Shown: positions 8,823 through 16,281 of the stretch, in pieces | Layout of the letters: each line of letters starts with the position of its first letter | Position numbering within the stretch: position 1 is the first letter of the stretch | Assembly (NCBI RefSeq): GCF_900176205.1 | Contig: NZ_LT859959.1 | Span: 1,860,001 to 1,924,000 of the forward strand | From: Bradyrhizobium sp. ORS 285 | GTDB taxonomy: Bacteria; Pseudomonadota; Alphaproteobacteria; Rhizobiales; Xanthobacteraceae | Length of the DNA: 64,000 nt | Reading direction: 5' to 3' | Made by a program: the position numbers and the translations under genes | The notes under the pieces: model-generated | Database searches by the model: none | What the model saw: only the letters and a program-made list of their open reading frames with translations | What the model was told of the DNA's origin: nothing

Positions 8823-10040
8823 TCACACGACGCGATGCAGGCGGAGATCGGCGATTTCGCCGTCGGTGAAGCCGAATTCGGAGAGGATCTCCTCGGTCTG
8901 CTCGCCGAACTCCGGCGGCCGCGCCGCCATGCTGCTCGGCGTGCGCGACAAGGTGAAGGGCTGCGCCACCAGCGTGATGTCGCGGCCGTCCTCGGTCGGC
9001 ACAGGCTGCGCCATGCCGAGATGCTTCACTTGCGGATCGTCGAACATCTGATCGATTGCGTAGATCGGCCCGCAGGGCACGCCGGCGGCGTTGAGCTCGG
9101 CAACCCACTGCTCGCTGGTCTTCGACAGCGTACGCGCGTTGATCTCGGCGTTGAGCGCGTCGCGGTTCTTCGAGCGCGCCGGCGCCGTCGCGTAGTCCGG
9201 GTTGTCGATCCATTCGGGCGCGCCGAGCGTCTGGCACAGCCGCTCCCAGATACGCCCCCCGGTCGCGGCGATGTTGATGTAGCCGTCCGAGGTCTTGAAC
9301 ACGCCGGTCGGAATGCTCGTTGGATGATTGTTGCCGGCCTGCGGCGCGACATCCTTCTCCATCAGCCAGCGCGCGGCCTGGAAGTCGAGCATGAAGATCT
9401 GCGCCTGCAACAGCGAGGTCTGCACCCACTGGCCCTCGCCGGAGACCTCGCGCTCCAAGAGCGCGGTGAGGATGCCCATCGCGCAGGACAGGCCGGCGGA
9501 GAGATCGGCGATCGGAATGCCCGCGCGCATCGGGCCCTCGCCGGGCGCGCCGGTGATCGACATCAGCCCGCCCATGCCCTGCGCGATCTGATCGAAGCCC
9601 GGCCGCTTGGAATAGGGGCCGTCCTGGCCGAAGCCGGAGATGCTGCCATAGACGATGCGCGGATTGACCTTGCGCACGACCTCGTAGTCGATGCCGAGCT
9701 TGGTCTTTACATCGGGACGATAGTTCTCGATGACGACGTCGGCCTGCTTCGCCAGCCGCATGAACACGTCGACGCCCTTGGGATCTTTCAGGTTGAGCGT
9801 CATCGCGCGCTTGTTGCGATGCAGGTTCTGGAAGTCGGAACCACGGCGCGGGCCGCCGAGCGCCTCGCCGCCGTCCTCCATCATCGCGTCGATCTTGATG
9901 ACGTTGGCGCCCCAGTCGGCGAACTGCCGCGCACAGGTCGGGCCGGCGCGCACCCGCGTCAAATCGAGCACGGTGAAGCGGGACAGGGCTTTGGACGCGC
10001 GCGGGAAGGCCATGCGGACGAACTCCAGGGGACGTGACAT
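8823..10040 (-). CDS. CaiB/BaiF family (class III) CoA transferase
   Basis: 405 residues, the usual length. The N-terminal half has the family pattern VLDLTRVRAGP, ADWGANVIKID and FQNLHRNKRAMTLNLK. Asp179 in the motif IADLSAG matches the catalytic aspartate that forms the acyl-anhydride intermediate in this family. It would transfer CoA between carboxylic acids in the cytoplasm. It lies about 100 bp downstream of a PaaK-like ligase and may belong to the same acid-activation unit. The first ATG has a poor ribosome site; an ATG at 10013 has GGAG nine bases upstream and may be the true start. The substrate cannot be read from the sequence. Confidence 0.9.
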   Translation of the reverse strand: MSRPLEFVRMAFPRASKALSRFTVLDLTRVRAGPTCARQFADWGANVIKIDAMMEDGGEALGGPRRGSDFQNLHRNKRAMTLNLKDPKGVDVFMRLAKQADVVIENYRPDVKTKLGIDYEVVRKVNPRIVYGSISGFGQDGPYSKRPGFDQIAQGMGGLMSITGAPGEGPMRAGIPIADLSAGLSCAMGILTALLEREVSGEGQWVQTSLLQAQIFMLDFQAARWLMEKDVAPQAGNNHPTSIPTGVFKTSDGYINIAATGGRIWERLCQTLGAPEWIDNPDYATAPARSKNRDALNAEINARTLSKTSEQWVAELNAAGVPCGPIYAIDQMFDDPQVKHLGMAQPVPTEDGRDITLVAQPFTLSRTPSSMAARPPEFGEQTEEILSEFGFTDGEIADLRLHRVV

Positions 10041-10143
10041 GGCTGTATAGGAGAGGGCGCTTAACGCGACAATTGCGCAGGGGCCGTGCGCGCCGCACGG
10101 CTCATGCTGCTGTTGCAGGGCTTGGTCTTTCCGGAACCATGCC

Positions 10144-11388
10144 TCAGCGTTCGTCGGCGATCACCTTGCCGTCGTTGGGCAGCGTGCCCGGCGCAACCAG
10201 TTCGACGCTGCCGCCGAGCTTGGTGATGCTGCGCAAGCTCGCGTTCAGCGTCTCGGCGAGAACGTCCGACGGCGAGGCGCATTCCGCCTTCAGCGTCATT
10301 GCGTCGGTCTCGCCGGCGCGGGTGACGACGAGCCGGAGGCGGCCGAGTTCGGGATGACGCTTGCCGATCTCGGCGACCTGCTCGGGCCGCACGAACATGC
10401 CCTTCACCTTGGTGGTCTGGTCGGCGCGGCCCATCCAGCCCTTGATGCGCATGTTGGTACGGCCGCAGGCGCTGAGGCCGGGCAGGGCGGCGGTGAGGTC
10501 GCCGAGCGCCAGGCGAATCCAGGGATGGGCAGGATCGAGCGAGGTGACGACGATCTCGCCGACGTCGCCAGGTGCCACGGGATCACCGGTGCCGGGGCGG
10601 ACGATCTCGAAGATCAGGTCTTCGTTCACGACCATGCCATCGCGCGCTGAGGTCTCATAGGCGACGATGCCGAGATCGGCGGTGCCGAACGCCTGGTAGG
10701 CGTCGATGCCGCGCGCCTTGATCTCGGCCTGCAATGACGGCGGGAACGCCGCGCCGGACACCAGCGCGCGCTTCAGTGAGGAGACGTCGCGGCCGGCGCT
10801 GGCAGCGCCGTCGAGCAGGATCTTGAGGAAGTCCGGCGTGCCGCTGTAGCCGATCGGACGATACGCCTCGATCAGTTCGAACTGTGCCTCGGTATTGCCC
10901 GGACCGGCCGGGATCACCGCGCAGCCGAGCGCACGCGCCGAGGTGTCGAAGATGAAGCCGCCGGGCGTCAGGTGATAGCTGAAGGTGTTGAGCACGATAT
11001 CACTGCTGCGGAAGCCGGCTGCGAACAGGGCGCGCGCGCCGCGCCAGGGATCAGCGTGTGCGGCTTCCGGCTCGAAGATCGGGCCCGGCGAGGTGAAGAG
11101 GCGGGAGAACGCGCCGGGCGATTGCGCGACGAAGCCGCCGAACGGCGGCGCCGCTTTGTGCAGGGCGGGCAGCTCCGACTTGCGTAGCACGGGAAGCTGC
11201 GCCAGCGCGGCACGGCTCGTGATGTCCTGGGGATCGATACCCTGCAGCAGCGCCGCATAGGCCGGCGCATTCATCGCTGCGCGCAGCACGTCGGGCAGCC
11301 GGCCGAACAGATCCTGCTCGCGCTCAGTGGGATCACGAGTCTCGAGGGCGTCGTAGTGGGTGGTCATCTGCTGTCTCGTCTCGTTCAC
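10144..11388 (-). CDS. PaaK-like AMP-dependent CoA ligase (adenylate-forming)
   Basis: 414 residues from a GTG, or 407 from the ATG at 11367, the better methionine start; the upstream GGGGAGAG is part of a repeat. It resembles phenylacetate-CoA ligases: FTSPGPIF stands where the P-loop-like SSGTTGxP usually lies, YSGTPDFLK and YQAFGTADLG form the adenylate-binding core, GEIVVTSLDPAHPWIR and KGMFVRPEQV mark the C-terminal hinge, and GKVIADER carries the likely catalytic lysine. The altered nucleotide loop (SPGP for SSGT) is unusual. It is the last ligase of the minus-strand Liv-type operon and probably activates the imported acid with CoA. Confidence 0.85.
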   Translation of the reverse strand: MNETRQQMTTHYDALETRDPTEREQDLFGRLPDVLRAAMNAPAYAALLQGIDPQDITSRAALAQLPVLRKSELPALHKAAPPFGGFVAQSPGAFSRLFTSPGPIFEPEAAHADPWRGARALFAAGFRSSDIVLNTFSYHLTPGGFIFDTSARALGCAVIPAGPGNTEAQFELIEAYRPIGYSGTPDFLKILLDGAASAGRDVSSLKRALVSGAAFPPSLQAEIKARGIDAYQAFGTADLGIVAYETSARDGMVVNEDLIFEIVRPGTGDPVAPGDVGEIVVTSLDPAHPWIRLALGDLTAALPGLSACGRTNMRIKGWMGRADQTTKVKGMFVRPEQVAEIGKRHPELGRLRLVVTRAGETDAMTLKAECASPSDVLAETLNASLRSITKLGGSVELVAPGTLPNDGKVIADER

Positions 11389-11391
11389 CTC

Positions 11392-11519
11392 TCCCCGCTT
11401 GCGGGGAGAGGTCGCATCCCATCGTCAGATGGGATGCGGGTGAGGGGGACTCTCGGCGAGCACGGTGTGAGGAGAGTCCCCCTCACCCCGACCCTCTCCC
11501 CGCACGCGGGGAGAGGGAG
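11392..11519. repeat. Palindromic repeat, CTCTCCCCG / CGGGGAGAG family
   Basis: Two short palindromes, CCTCTCCCCGCTTGCGGGGAGAGG and CCTCTCCCCGCACGCGGGGAG, flank a spacer holding inverted GCATCCCATC / GATGGGATGC and GGGGGACTCTC / GAGAGTCCCCC pairs. It lies between the LivF-like and PaaK-like genes of one operon. Related copies are at 15945-16090, 38150-38271, 47911-48481 and 62478-62698. Confidence 0.85.
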
Positions 11520-11521
11520 GG

Positions 11522-12334
11522 CTACAGCCAGCGCTTCCGCCGCTTGAAGCTCTTCAGGTTCTTAAAACTCTTGCGCTGGTCGCCGGCGCCGCCGAGGTAG
11601 AATTCCTTCACATCCTCGTTGTCGCGCAACGCGTCAGCGGTGCCGTCGAGCACCACCTTGCCCTGTTCCATGATGTAGCCGTGGCTCGCGACCGACAGCG
11701 CCGCGCGCGCGTTTTGTTCGACGAGGAGAATGGTGACGCCGAGATCTCGATTGATCTCCTTGATGATCGCGAATACCTCTTTCACCAGCAGCGGCGACAG
11801 GCCCATCGACGGCTCGTCCATCAGGATCATCTTCGGCCGCGCCATCAGCGCGCGCCCGATCGCCAGCATCTGCTGCTCGCCGCCGGAGAGATAACCGGCG
11901 AGGCCGGTGCGCTCCTTCAGCCGCGGGAAATAATTGTACACCATCTCGATGTCGCTGTTGACCTCGCGGTCTGAGCGCGTGAACGCGCCGAGCTTGAGGT
12001 TTTCCAGCGAGGTCATGTCGGCGACGATGCGCCGACCCTCCATGACCTGGAAGATGCCGCGGCGGACGATCTTCTCCGGATCGATGCCGTCGATGCGCGC
12101 GCCGTCGAACATGATCTCGCCGCGCGTGACCTCGCCGTCCTCGGTCTTCAACAGGCCCGAGATCGCCTTCAAGGTCGTCGACTTGCCCGCGCCGTTGGCG
12201 CCGAGCAGCGCCACGATCGCGCCCTTCGGCACATCGAGGCTGAGCCCGCGCAGCACCAGGATGACGTCGTCATAGACGACCTCGATGTTGCGCACGGAGA
12301 GCAGCGGGGCTGCGCTCGCGCTGGCTGCGCTCAT
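11522..12334 (-). CDS. LivF-family ABC transporter ATPase
   Basis: 270 residues from the ATG at 12334, which has GGAAGG seven bases upstream; an ATG at 12361 would add nine residues. The order of motifs is complete: Walker A GANGAGKST, Q-loop FQVMEGRR, signature LSGGEQQMLAIGRAL, Walker B MILMDEPS and switch histidine-region glutamine VEQNA, the last being typical of LivF. The C-terminus is extended and basic (FKRRKRWL), longer than usual. It pairs with the LivG-like ATPase at 18210 to power the permease encoded between them. Confidence 0.93.
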   Translation of the reverse strand: MSAASASAAPLLSVRNIEVVYDDVILVLRGLSLDVPKGAIVALLGANGAGKSTTLKAISGLLKTEDGEVTRGEIMFDGARIDGIDPEKIVRRGIFQVMEGRRIVADMTSLENLKLGAFTRSDREVNSDIEMVYNYFPRLKERTGLAGYLSGGEQQMLAIGRALMARPKMILMDEPSMGLSPLLVKEVFAIIKEINRDLGVTILLVEQNARAALSVASHGYIMEQGKVVLDGTADALRDNEDVKEFYLGGAGDQRKSFKNLKSFKRRKRWL

Positions 12335-12379
12335 CCGTGAACCTTCCAGTGTATCGGTCATGGCGACACTCTATCCGTC

Positions 12380-12491
12380 GTCATGCCCGGGCTTGACCCG
12401 GGCATCCACGTCTCTCAGCTGGCTGTGGATCGGCGTGGATGACCGGGACATCTGCGCGAAGACGCGCTTCGCGCTTTTGCCCGGCCATGAC
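12380..12491. repeat. Palindromic repeat, GTCATGCCCGGGC family
   Basis: Outer arms GTCATGCCCGGGCTTGACCCGGGCAT and a CCGGCCATGAC end flank CGTGGATG-type inner arms. It sits between the substrate-binding protein and LivF-like ATPase genes. Other copies of this family are at 16136-16219, 21047-21164 and 24879-24962. Confidence 0.82.
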
Positions 12492-12502
12492 GCTGGGTGG
12501 AA

Positions 12503-13789
12503 CTACCAACCCGCCCATTCGGCCTTGCGCGGGAGCTCGATGGTCTTGACCTTCTCGAGCTTGATCACGCCCTTGGCCATGAGGTCGTTGAGATCGCCAT
12601 CGGTCGGGCCGGTCACGCGGGCGCGATAGAGGTCGACCTTCATGGTGCCGCGGTGGTCCTTCTCGGTCCAGGTCGAGGGGCTGCAGACACCCTCCATGCC
12701 GGCCGGTACCCAGTCCTTCTTCTGGTGGAAGCCCTTGGCGACGTTCTCTCCAGTGGCGCCGCCGTTCTTGGCCGCCCAATCCAGCGCCTCCTTCATATAG
12801 AGCGAGGAGCAGATCGCGGCGACGTAATGCACCGGGCGATAGACCTTGCCGGTGGGATCGGACATCTTGGCGATCTCCTGCACCGTCTTCATACCGGGCG
12901 CATCGCCGCCCCAGCCGACCGAGGTGCGCAGCGGGAAGATCACGCCATCCGCGGCATCGCCCGCGGTCTTGGCGGCGTTCTCATCCATGCCCCAGACGTT
13001 GGAGAGGAACTGGATGTCGACGCCGGCATTCTTGCAGGCCTTCATCACCGAGATGTTGGAAGCCGCGGTGTTGCCGAGATAAGCGTAGTTGGCGCCCGAG
13101 CTCTTCAGGCTCAGGCACTGCGCGCTGTAGTCGCCGGGCGCGAGCGCGAAGACCAGCGGCGGCAGCACCTCGAAGCCGAGCTCGGTGGCGAGCGCTTCGC
13201 CGGCGGCCTTCGGCGCGTTGGGGTAGGGGTGGTTGGCGCCCATGTGGACGAATTTCGGCTTGCCCGGCTTGCCCTTGGCCTTCCAGTCCTCCGCCGCCCA
13301 GGTCAGCTCGGCGCGCAGTGCATCCGAATAGCTCGGACCGTAGAAGAAGTTGTAGGGCGCGGGCTTGGCCTTGCCGCTGGTGCCCTCGGGATCAGTGAGC
13401 GCGGCTGCGTAGGAGCCGGACATGTCCGGGATCTTGTCGTTGGCGAGGAAGCCGGTCAGCGCCTCGGTGTCGGCAGTGCCCCAGCCCATGATCGCGGCGA
13501 CCTTGTTGTCCGGCGCTGACCACTTCTTGTACAGTGCGATCGCCTTCGGCACCTGATAGCCGTAATCGTTGCTGTCGACCGCAAGCTGCTTCCCGCCGAT
13601 GCCGCCGTTCTTGTTGATCCAGGCGAAGGTGTCGACGACGCCCTGGCCATACGGCGTGCCGACGTCGGACGTGCCGCCCGAGAGATCCTGCAGATGGCCG
13701 ATCGCGATCTGCTGTGCGTTGGCCTGCGACGCGAAGGTGCCTGCGAGCAGCGCCAGCGCCGCCGAGCCGAGCCATGATTTGATGTTCAT
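12503..13789 (-). CDS. Periplasmic substrate-binding protein of a Liv-type ABC transporter
   Basis: 428 residues with a 25-residue signal peptide ending SQANA before QQ. The ATG at 13789 was chosen because GAGGAAG lies a few bases upstream and the signal peptide begins there; the frame is open further upstream without support. The mature protein follows the type I periplasmic-binding fold, with GGIGGKQLAVDSNDYGY near the first hinge and PLVFALAPGDYSAQCLSLKSSGANYAYLGN in the second lobe. Companion genes encode CoA ligases, so the ligand may be an aromatic or fatty carboxylic acid rather than a branched amino acid; this is inference. Confidence 0.9.
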   Translation of the reverse strand: MNIKSWLGSAALALLAGTFASQANAQQIAIGHLQDLSGGTSDVGTPYGQGVVDTFAWINKNGGIGGKQLAVDSNDYGYQVPKAIALYKKWSAPDNKVAAIMGWGTADTEALTGFLANDKIPDMSGSYAAALTDPEGTSGKAKPAPYNFFYGPSYSDALRAELTWAAEDWKAKGKPGKPKFVHMGANHPYPNAPKAAGEALATELGFEVLPPLVFALAPGDYSAQCLSLKSSGANYAYLGNTAASNISVMKACKNAGVDIQFLSNVWGMDENAAKTAGDAADGVIFPLRTSVGWGGDAPGMKTVQEIAKMSDPTGKVYRPVHYVAAICSSLYMKEALDWAAKNGGATGENVAKGFHQKKDWVPAGMEGVCSPSTWTEKDHRGTMKVDLYRARVTGPTDGDLNDLMAKGVIKLEKVKTIELPRKAEWAGW

Positions 13790-13848
13790 CGTGCTTCCTC
13801 CTGTGGTGCGTTCCGGGCCGGATTGTCGCCGGTCCCTGTTGGTTGGAA

Positions 13849-14922
13849 TCAATGTGAGAACGGATAGAGCTTCCAGTATGTCTTGATCTGCCGCCAGCGA
13901 TGCGCGAGCCCGTCCGGCTCGAACATCAGGAAGGCGATGATGATCAGGCCGATCGCGATCTCACGCAGGAATGTGATGTTGTTGTTGAGCGCGAGCGCCT
14001 TGTCGATCGCGCCGCCCTTGAGGTAGTGGCTCAGCAATTCCATCGATTCCGGCAGCAGCACCACGAAGGCGGTCCCCATCAGGGTGCCCATGATCGAGCC
14101 GGTGCCGCCGATGATGATCATGGCCAGGAACAGGATCGAGCGCTCGATGCCGAACCCTTCCTGCGAGACCACCAGCTGGTAGTGCGCATAGAGCGCGCCG
14201 GCGATGCCGGCGAAGAACGCTGCGAGGCCGAACGACAGCGTCCGATACTTGGTCAAATTGATGCCCATGATCTCGGCCGAAAGATAATGGTCGCGGATCG
14301 CGATCAGCGCCCGGCCGTCGCGGGTGCGCATCAAATTGGTGACAAGGATGTAGCTGACCAGCACGTAGGCCAGCACGACGTAGAAATATTGCCGGTCGCC
14401 GCGCAGCGTATAGCCTAGAATCGAGAACGGATTGGCCGAGGCGGGCACCGAGCCGCCGGAGAACCATTCGGCGCGTGAGAAGAAGTCGAGCAGGATGTAC
14501 TGCGCGGCGAGCGTCGCGATGACCAGATAAAGGCCCTTCAACCGTGCGGCGGGAATGCCGAACACCAGCCCAACCAGCGCCGTGACCACACCGGCGAGCG
14601 GGATCGCGAAGAACACCGGGATGGCATAGGCGTTGTTGAGATAGGCCGAAGTGAAGGCGCCGAGCAGGAAGAAGCCGGCCTGGCCGATCGAGATCTGGCC
14701 GGTGAAGCCGACCAGGATGTTCAAGCCGAGGGCTGCGATCGAGAAGATGCCGATCTGGATCGCGATCGACAGCCAGAACTCCGAGAACACCTGCGGCGCG
14801 AAGCACAGCAGGATCACGCCGGCAATCGCGAAATTGCGGCTGGTCCTGGTCGGGAAAATCGTGGTGTCGGCCGCGTAGGAGGTGCGGAAGTCACCGGCGG
14901 GGATCGTGGAACGTGCGACCAT
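13849..14922 (-). CDS. LivM-family ABC transporter permease
   Basis: 357 residues with about nine membrane segments. Family landmarks are LNILVGFTGQISIGQAGFFLLGAF near residue 67 and AIRDHYLSAEIMGINLTKYRTLSFGLAAFFAGIAGAL around 230-270, the cytoplasmic EAA-like coupling loop that contacts the ATPases. LFLAMIIIGGTGSIMGTLMG follows. It is encoded between the LivH-like permease and the binding protein, in the same direction. The two permeases should form the heterodimeric channel in the inner membrane. Confidence 0.93.
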   Translation of the reverse strand: MVARSTIPAGDFRTSYAADTTIFPTRTSRNFAIAGVILLCFAPQVFSEFWLSIAIQIGIFSIAALGLNILVGFTGQISIGQAGFFLLGAFTSAYLNNAYAIPVFFAIPLAGVVTALVGLVFGIPAARLKGLYLVIATLAAQYILLDFFSRAEWFSGGSVPASANPFSILGYTLRGDRQYFYVVLAYVLVSYILVTNLMRTRDGRALIAIRDHYLSAEIMGINLTKYRTLSFGLAAFFAGIAGALYAHYQLVVSQEGFGIERSILFLAMIIIGGTGSIMGTLMGTAFVVLLPESMELLSHYLKGGAIDKALALNNNITFLREIAIGLIIIAFLMFEPDGLAHRWRQIKTYWKLYPFSH

Positions 14923-14984
14923 GATGGGCTTCTATCTCGCCTCGGGCTTGAGTTGCGTCATGGGCTCGCCCTTCTTCTTTGTTT

Positions 14985-15034
14985 GAGCATGATCGTTATC
15001 CAAAACCGGTGCCCACTTTTCGGCGATCATGCTC
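14985..15034. repeat. GAGCATGATC / GATCATGCTC palindromic element
   Basis: Perfect ten-base arms GAGCATGATC and GATCATGCTC enclose CCAAAACCGGTGCCCACTTTTCGGC-type sequence. I recognise this as a repeat widely dispersed in Rhizobiales genomes. It abuts and slightly overlaps the stop codon of the LivH-like gene (15033-15035), so its hairpin forms right at the end of that coding sequence. Confidence 0.85.
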
Positions 15035-15926
15035 AGATCCGCTCGATGTCTCGGGTGCCGAACAGGCCGTAGGGCTTGATCATCAGGATGATGATCAGCA
15101 CGTAGAACGGCGCGATCTCGTACAGATTGCCCCAGTGCAGATATTGGCTGTCGACGTACTGGGCGATGTTCTCCAAGAGACCGATGATGATGCCGCCGAG
15201 CACGGCGCCGCCGACGGAGTCGAGGCCGCCGAGGATCGCCGCGGGGAACACCTTGATGCCGTAGGCCGAGAGGCCTGACGAGACGCCATTGACCACGGCG
15301 ACGACGACGCCGGCCACGGCCGAGACCGTAGCCGAGATCGCCCAGGCCATCGCGAACACGCTCTTGACGGAGATGCCGAGCGACTGCGCGACCTGCTGGT
15401 TGAAGGCGGTGGCGCGCATGGCGAGCCCGTATTTCGAGGCTTTGAAGAACCAGGCCATGCCGAGCATCATCAGCACCGACACCACCAGGCTCATCACGTA
15501 GACGGTCTGGATCTGCAGACCGAAGATGTCGACCGCCTTGCTGGAAAACACCGGCGGGAACGGCTGCGGGTTGACGCCGTAGATCCATTTCAGCGCGGCC
15601 TGGAACACGGTCGAGAGCCCGATCGTCACCATGATGACGGAGATGATGGGCTCGCCGATCATTGGCCGGAAGATGACGACCTGGATCGCGATGCCGAACG
15701 CAAACATGAAGATCAGCGACAGCGGCATGCCGGCCCAGAACGGCACCTGGAATTTGGTGAGCAGGGTCCAGCACACCCAGGCGCCGATCAGCAGCAACTC
15801 GCCTTGCGCGAAATTCACGACTTGGGTGGCCTTGTAGATCAGCACGAACGACATCGCGACCACGCCATAGAGCGTGCCGACGACGAGGCCGTTGACCAGG
15901 AGCTGTATGAGGAAGGCGGTGTTCAT
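15033..15926 (-). CDS. LivH-family ABC transporter permease
   Basis: 297 residues, about eight membrane segments. The N-terminal QLLVNGLVVGTLYGVVAM and VVNFAQGELLLIGAWV are hallmark LivH sequences; the coupling-loop sequence MRATAFNQQVAQSLGISV lies near residue 190, followed by GGLDSVGGAVLGGIIIGLLEN. It forms the permease pair with the LivM-like protein encoded next. It is separated from the upstream acyl-CoA ligase gene by 355 bp of palindromic repeats, so a separate promoter or an RNA processing site is possible there. Confidence 0.93.
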   Translation of the reverse strand: MNTAFLIQLLVNGLVVGTLYGVVAMSFVLIYKATQVVNFAQGELLLIGAWVCWTLLTKFQVPFWAGMPLSLIFMFAFGIAIQVVIFRPMIGEPIISVIMVTIGLSTVFQAALKWIYGVNPQPFPPVFSSKAVDIFGLQIQTVYVMSLVVSVLMMLGMAWFFKASKYGLAMRATAFNQQVAQSLGISVKSVFAMAWAISATVSAVAGVVVAVVNGVSSGLSAYGIKVFPAAILGGLDSVGGAVLGGIIIGLLENIAQYVDSQYLHWGNLYEIAPFYVLIIILMIKPYGLFGTRDIERI

Positions 15927-15944
15927 GATGCGGGCACGCTGTAA

Positions 15945-16090
15945 CCCTCTCCCCTTGTGGGAGAGGGTGGCTGCGCGTAGCGCAGCCGGGTGAGGGGTTC
16001 TCTCCGCGGGCGAGCGAGGGGAGAGAGACCCCTCACCTGACCGCGCTCGTGTCGACCGGCGGAGATGCCCTCTCCCACAAGGGGAGAGGG
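15945..16090. repeat. Palindromic repeat pair, CTCTCCCC(TTGTGG)GAGAGG family
   Basis: CCCTCTCCCCTTGTGGGAGAGGG at the left end is matched by its inverted form CCCTCTCCCACAAGGGGAGAGGG at the right end, with GGGTGAGGGG / CCCCTCACC arms inside. It forms a long potential hairpin in the operon between the acyl-CoA ligase and LivH-like genes. Confidence 0.85.
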
Positions 16091-16135
16091 CGCAGTCATG
16101 CGCAGTCGCATTCGTAGCTGCCCAAGTCCCTGTTC

Positions 16136-16219
16136 GTCATCGCCGGGCTTGACCCGGCGATCCAGCGCCAGAGGGGCTTTCGCAAGAGGATGGATGCGCG
16201 GGTCGAGCCCGCGCATGAC
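16136..16219. repeat. Palindromic repeat, GTCATCGCCGGGC family
   Basis: The arms GTCATCGCCGGGCTTGACCCGGCGAT and GCGCGGGTCGAGCCCGCGCATGAC belong to the same family as 12380-12491. It lies next to the previous repeat, so the ligase-to-permease gap is almost wholly repeat DNA. Confidence 0.8.
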
Positions 16220-16281
16220 GACCATTGGCGTGGTCGCTTCTGTGTGACTGAAATTGCGTGAGTGGGTGAACGGCGATCGCA

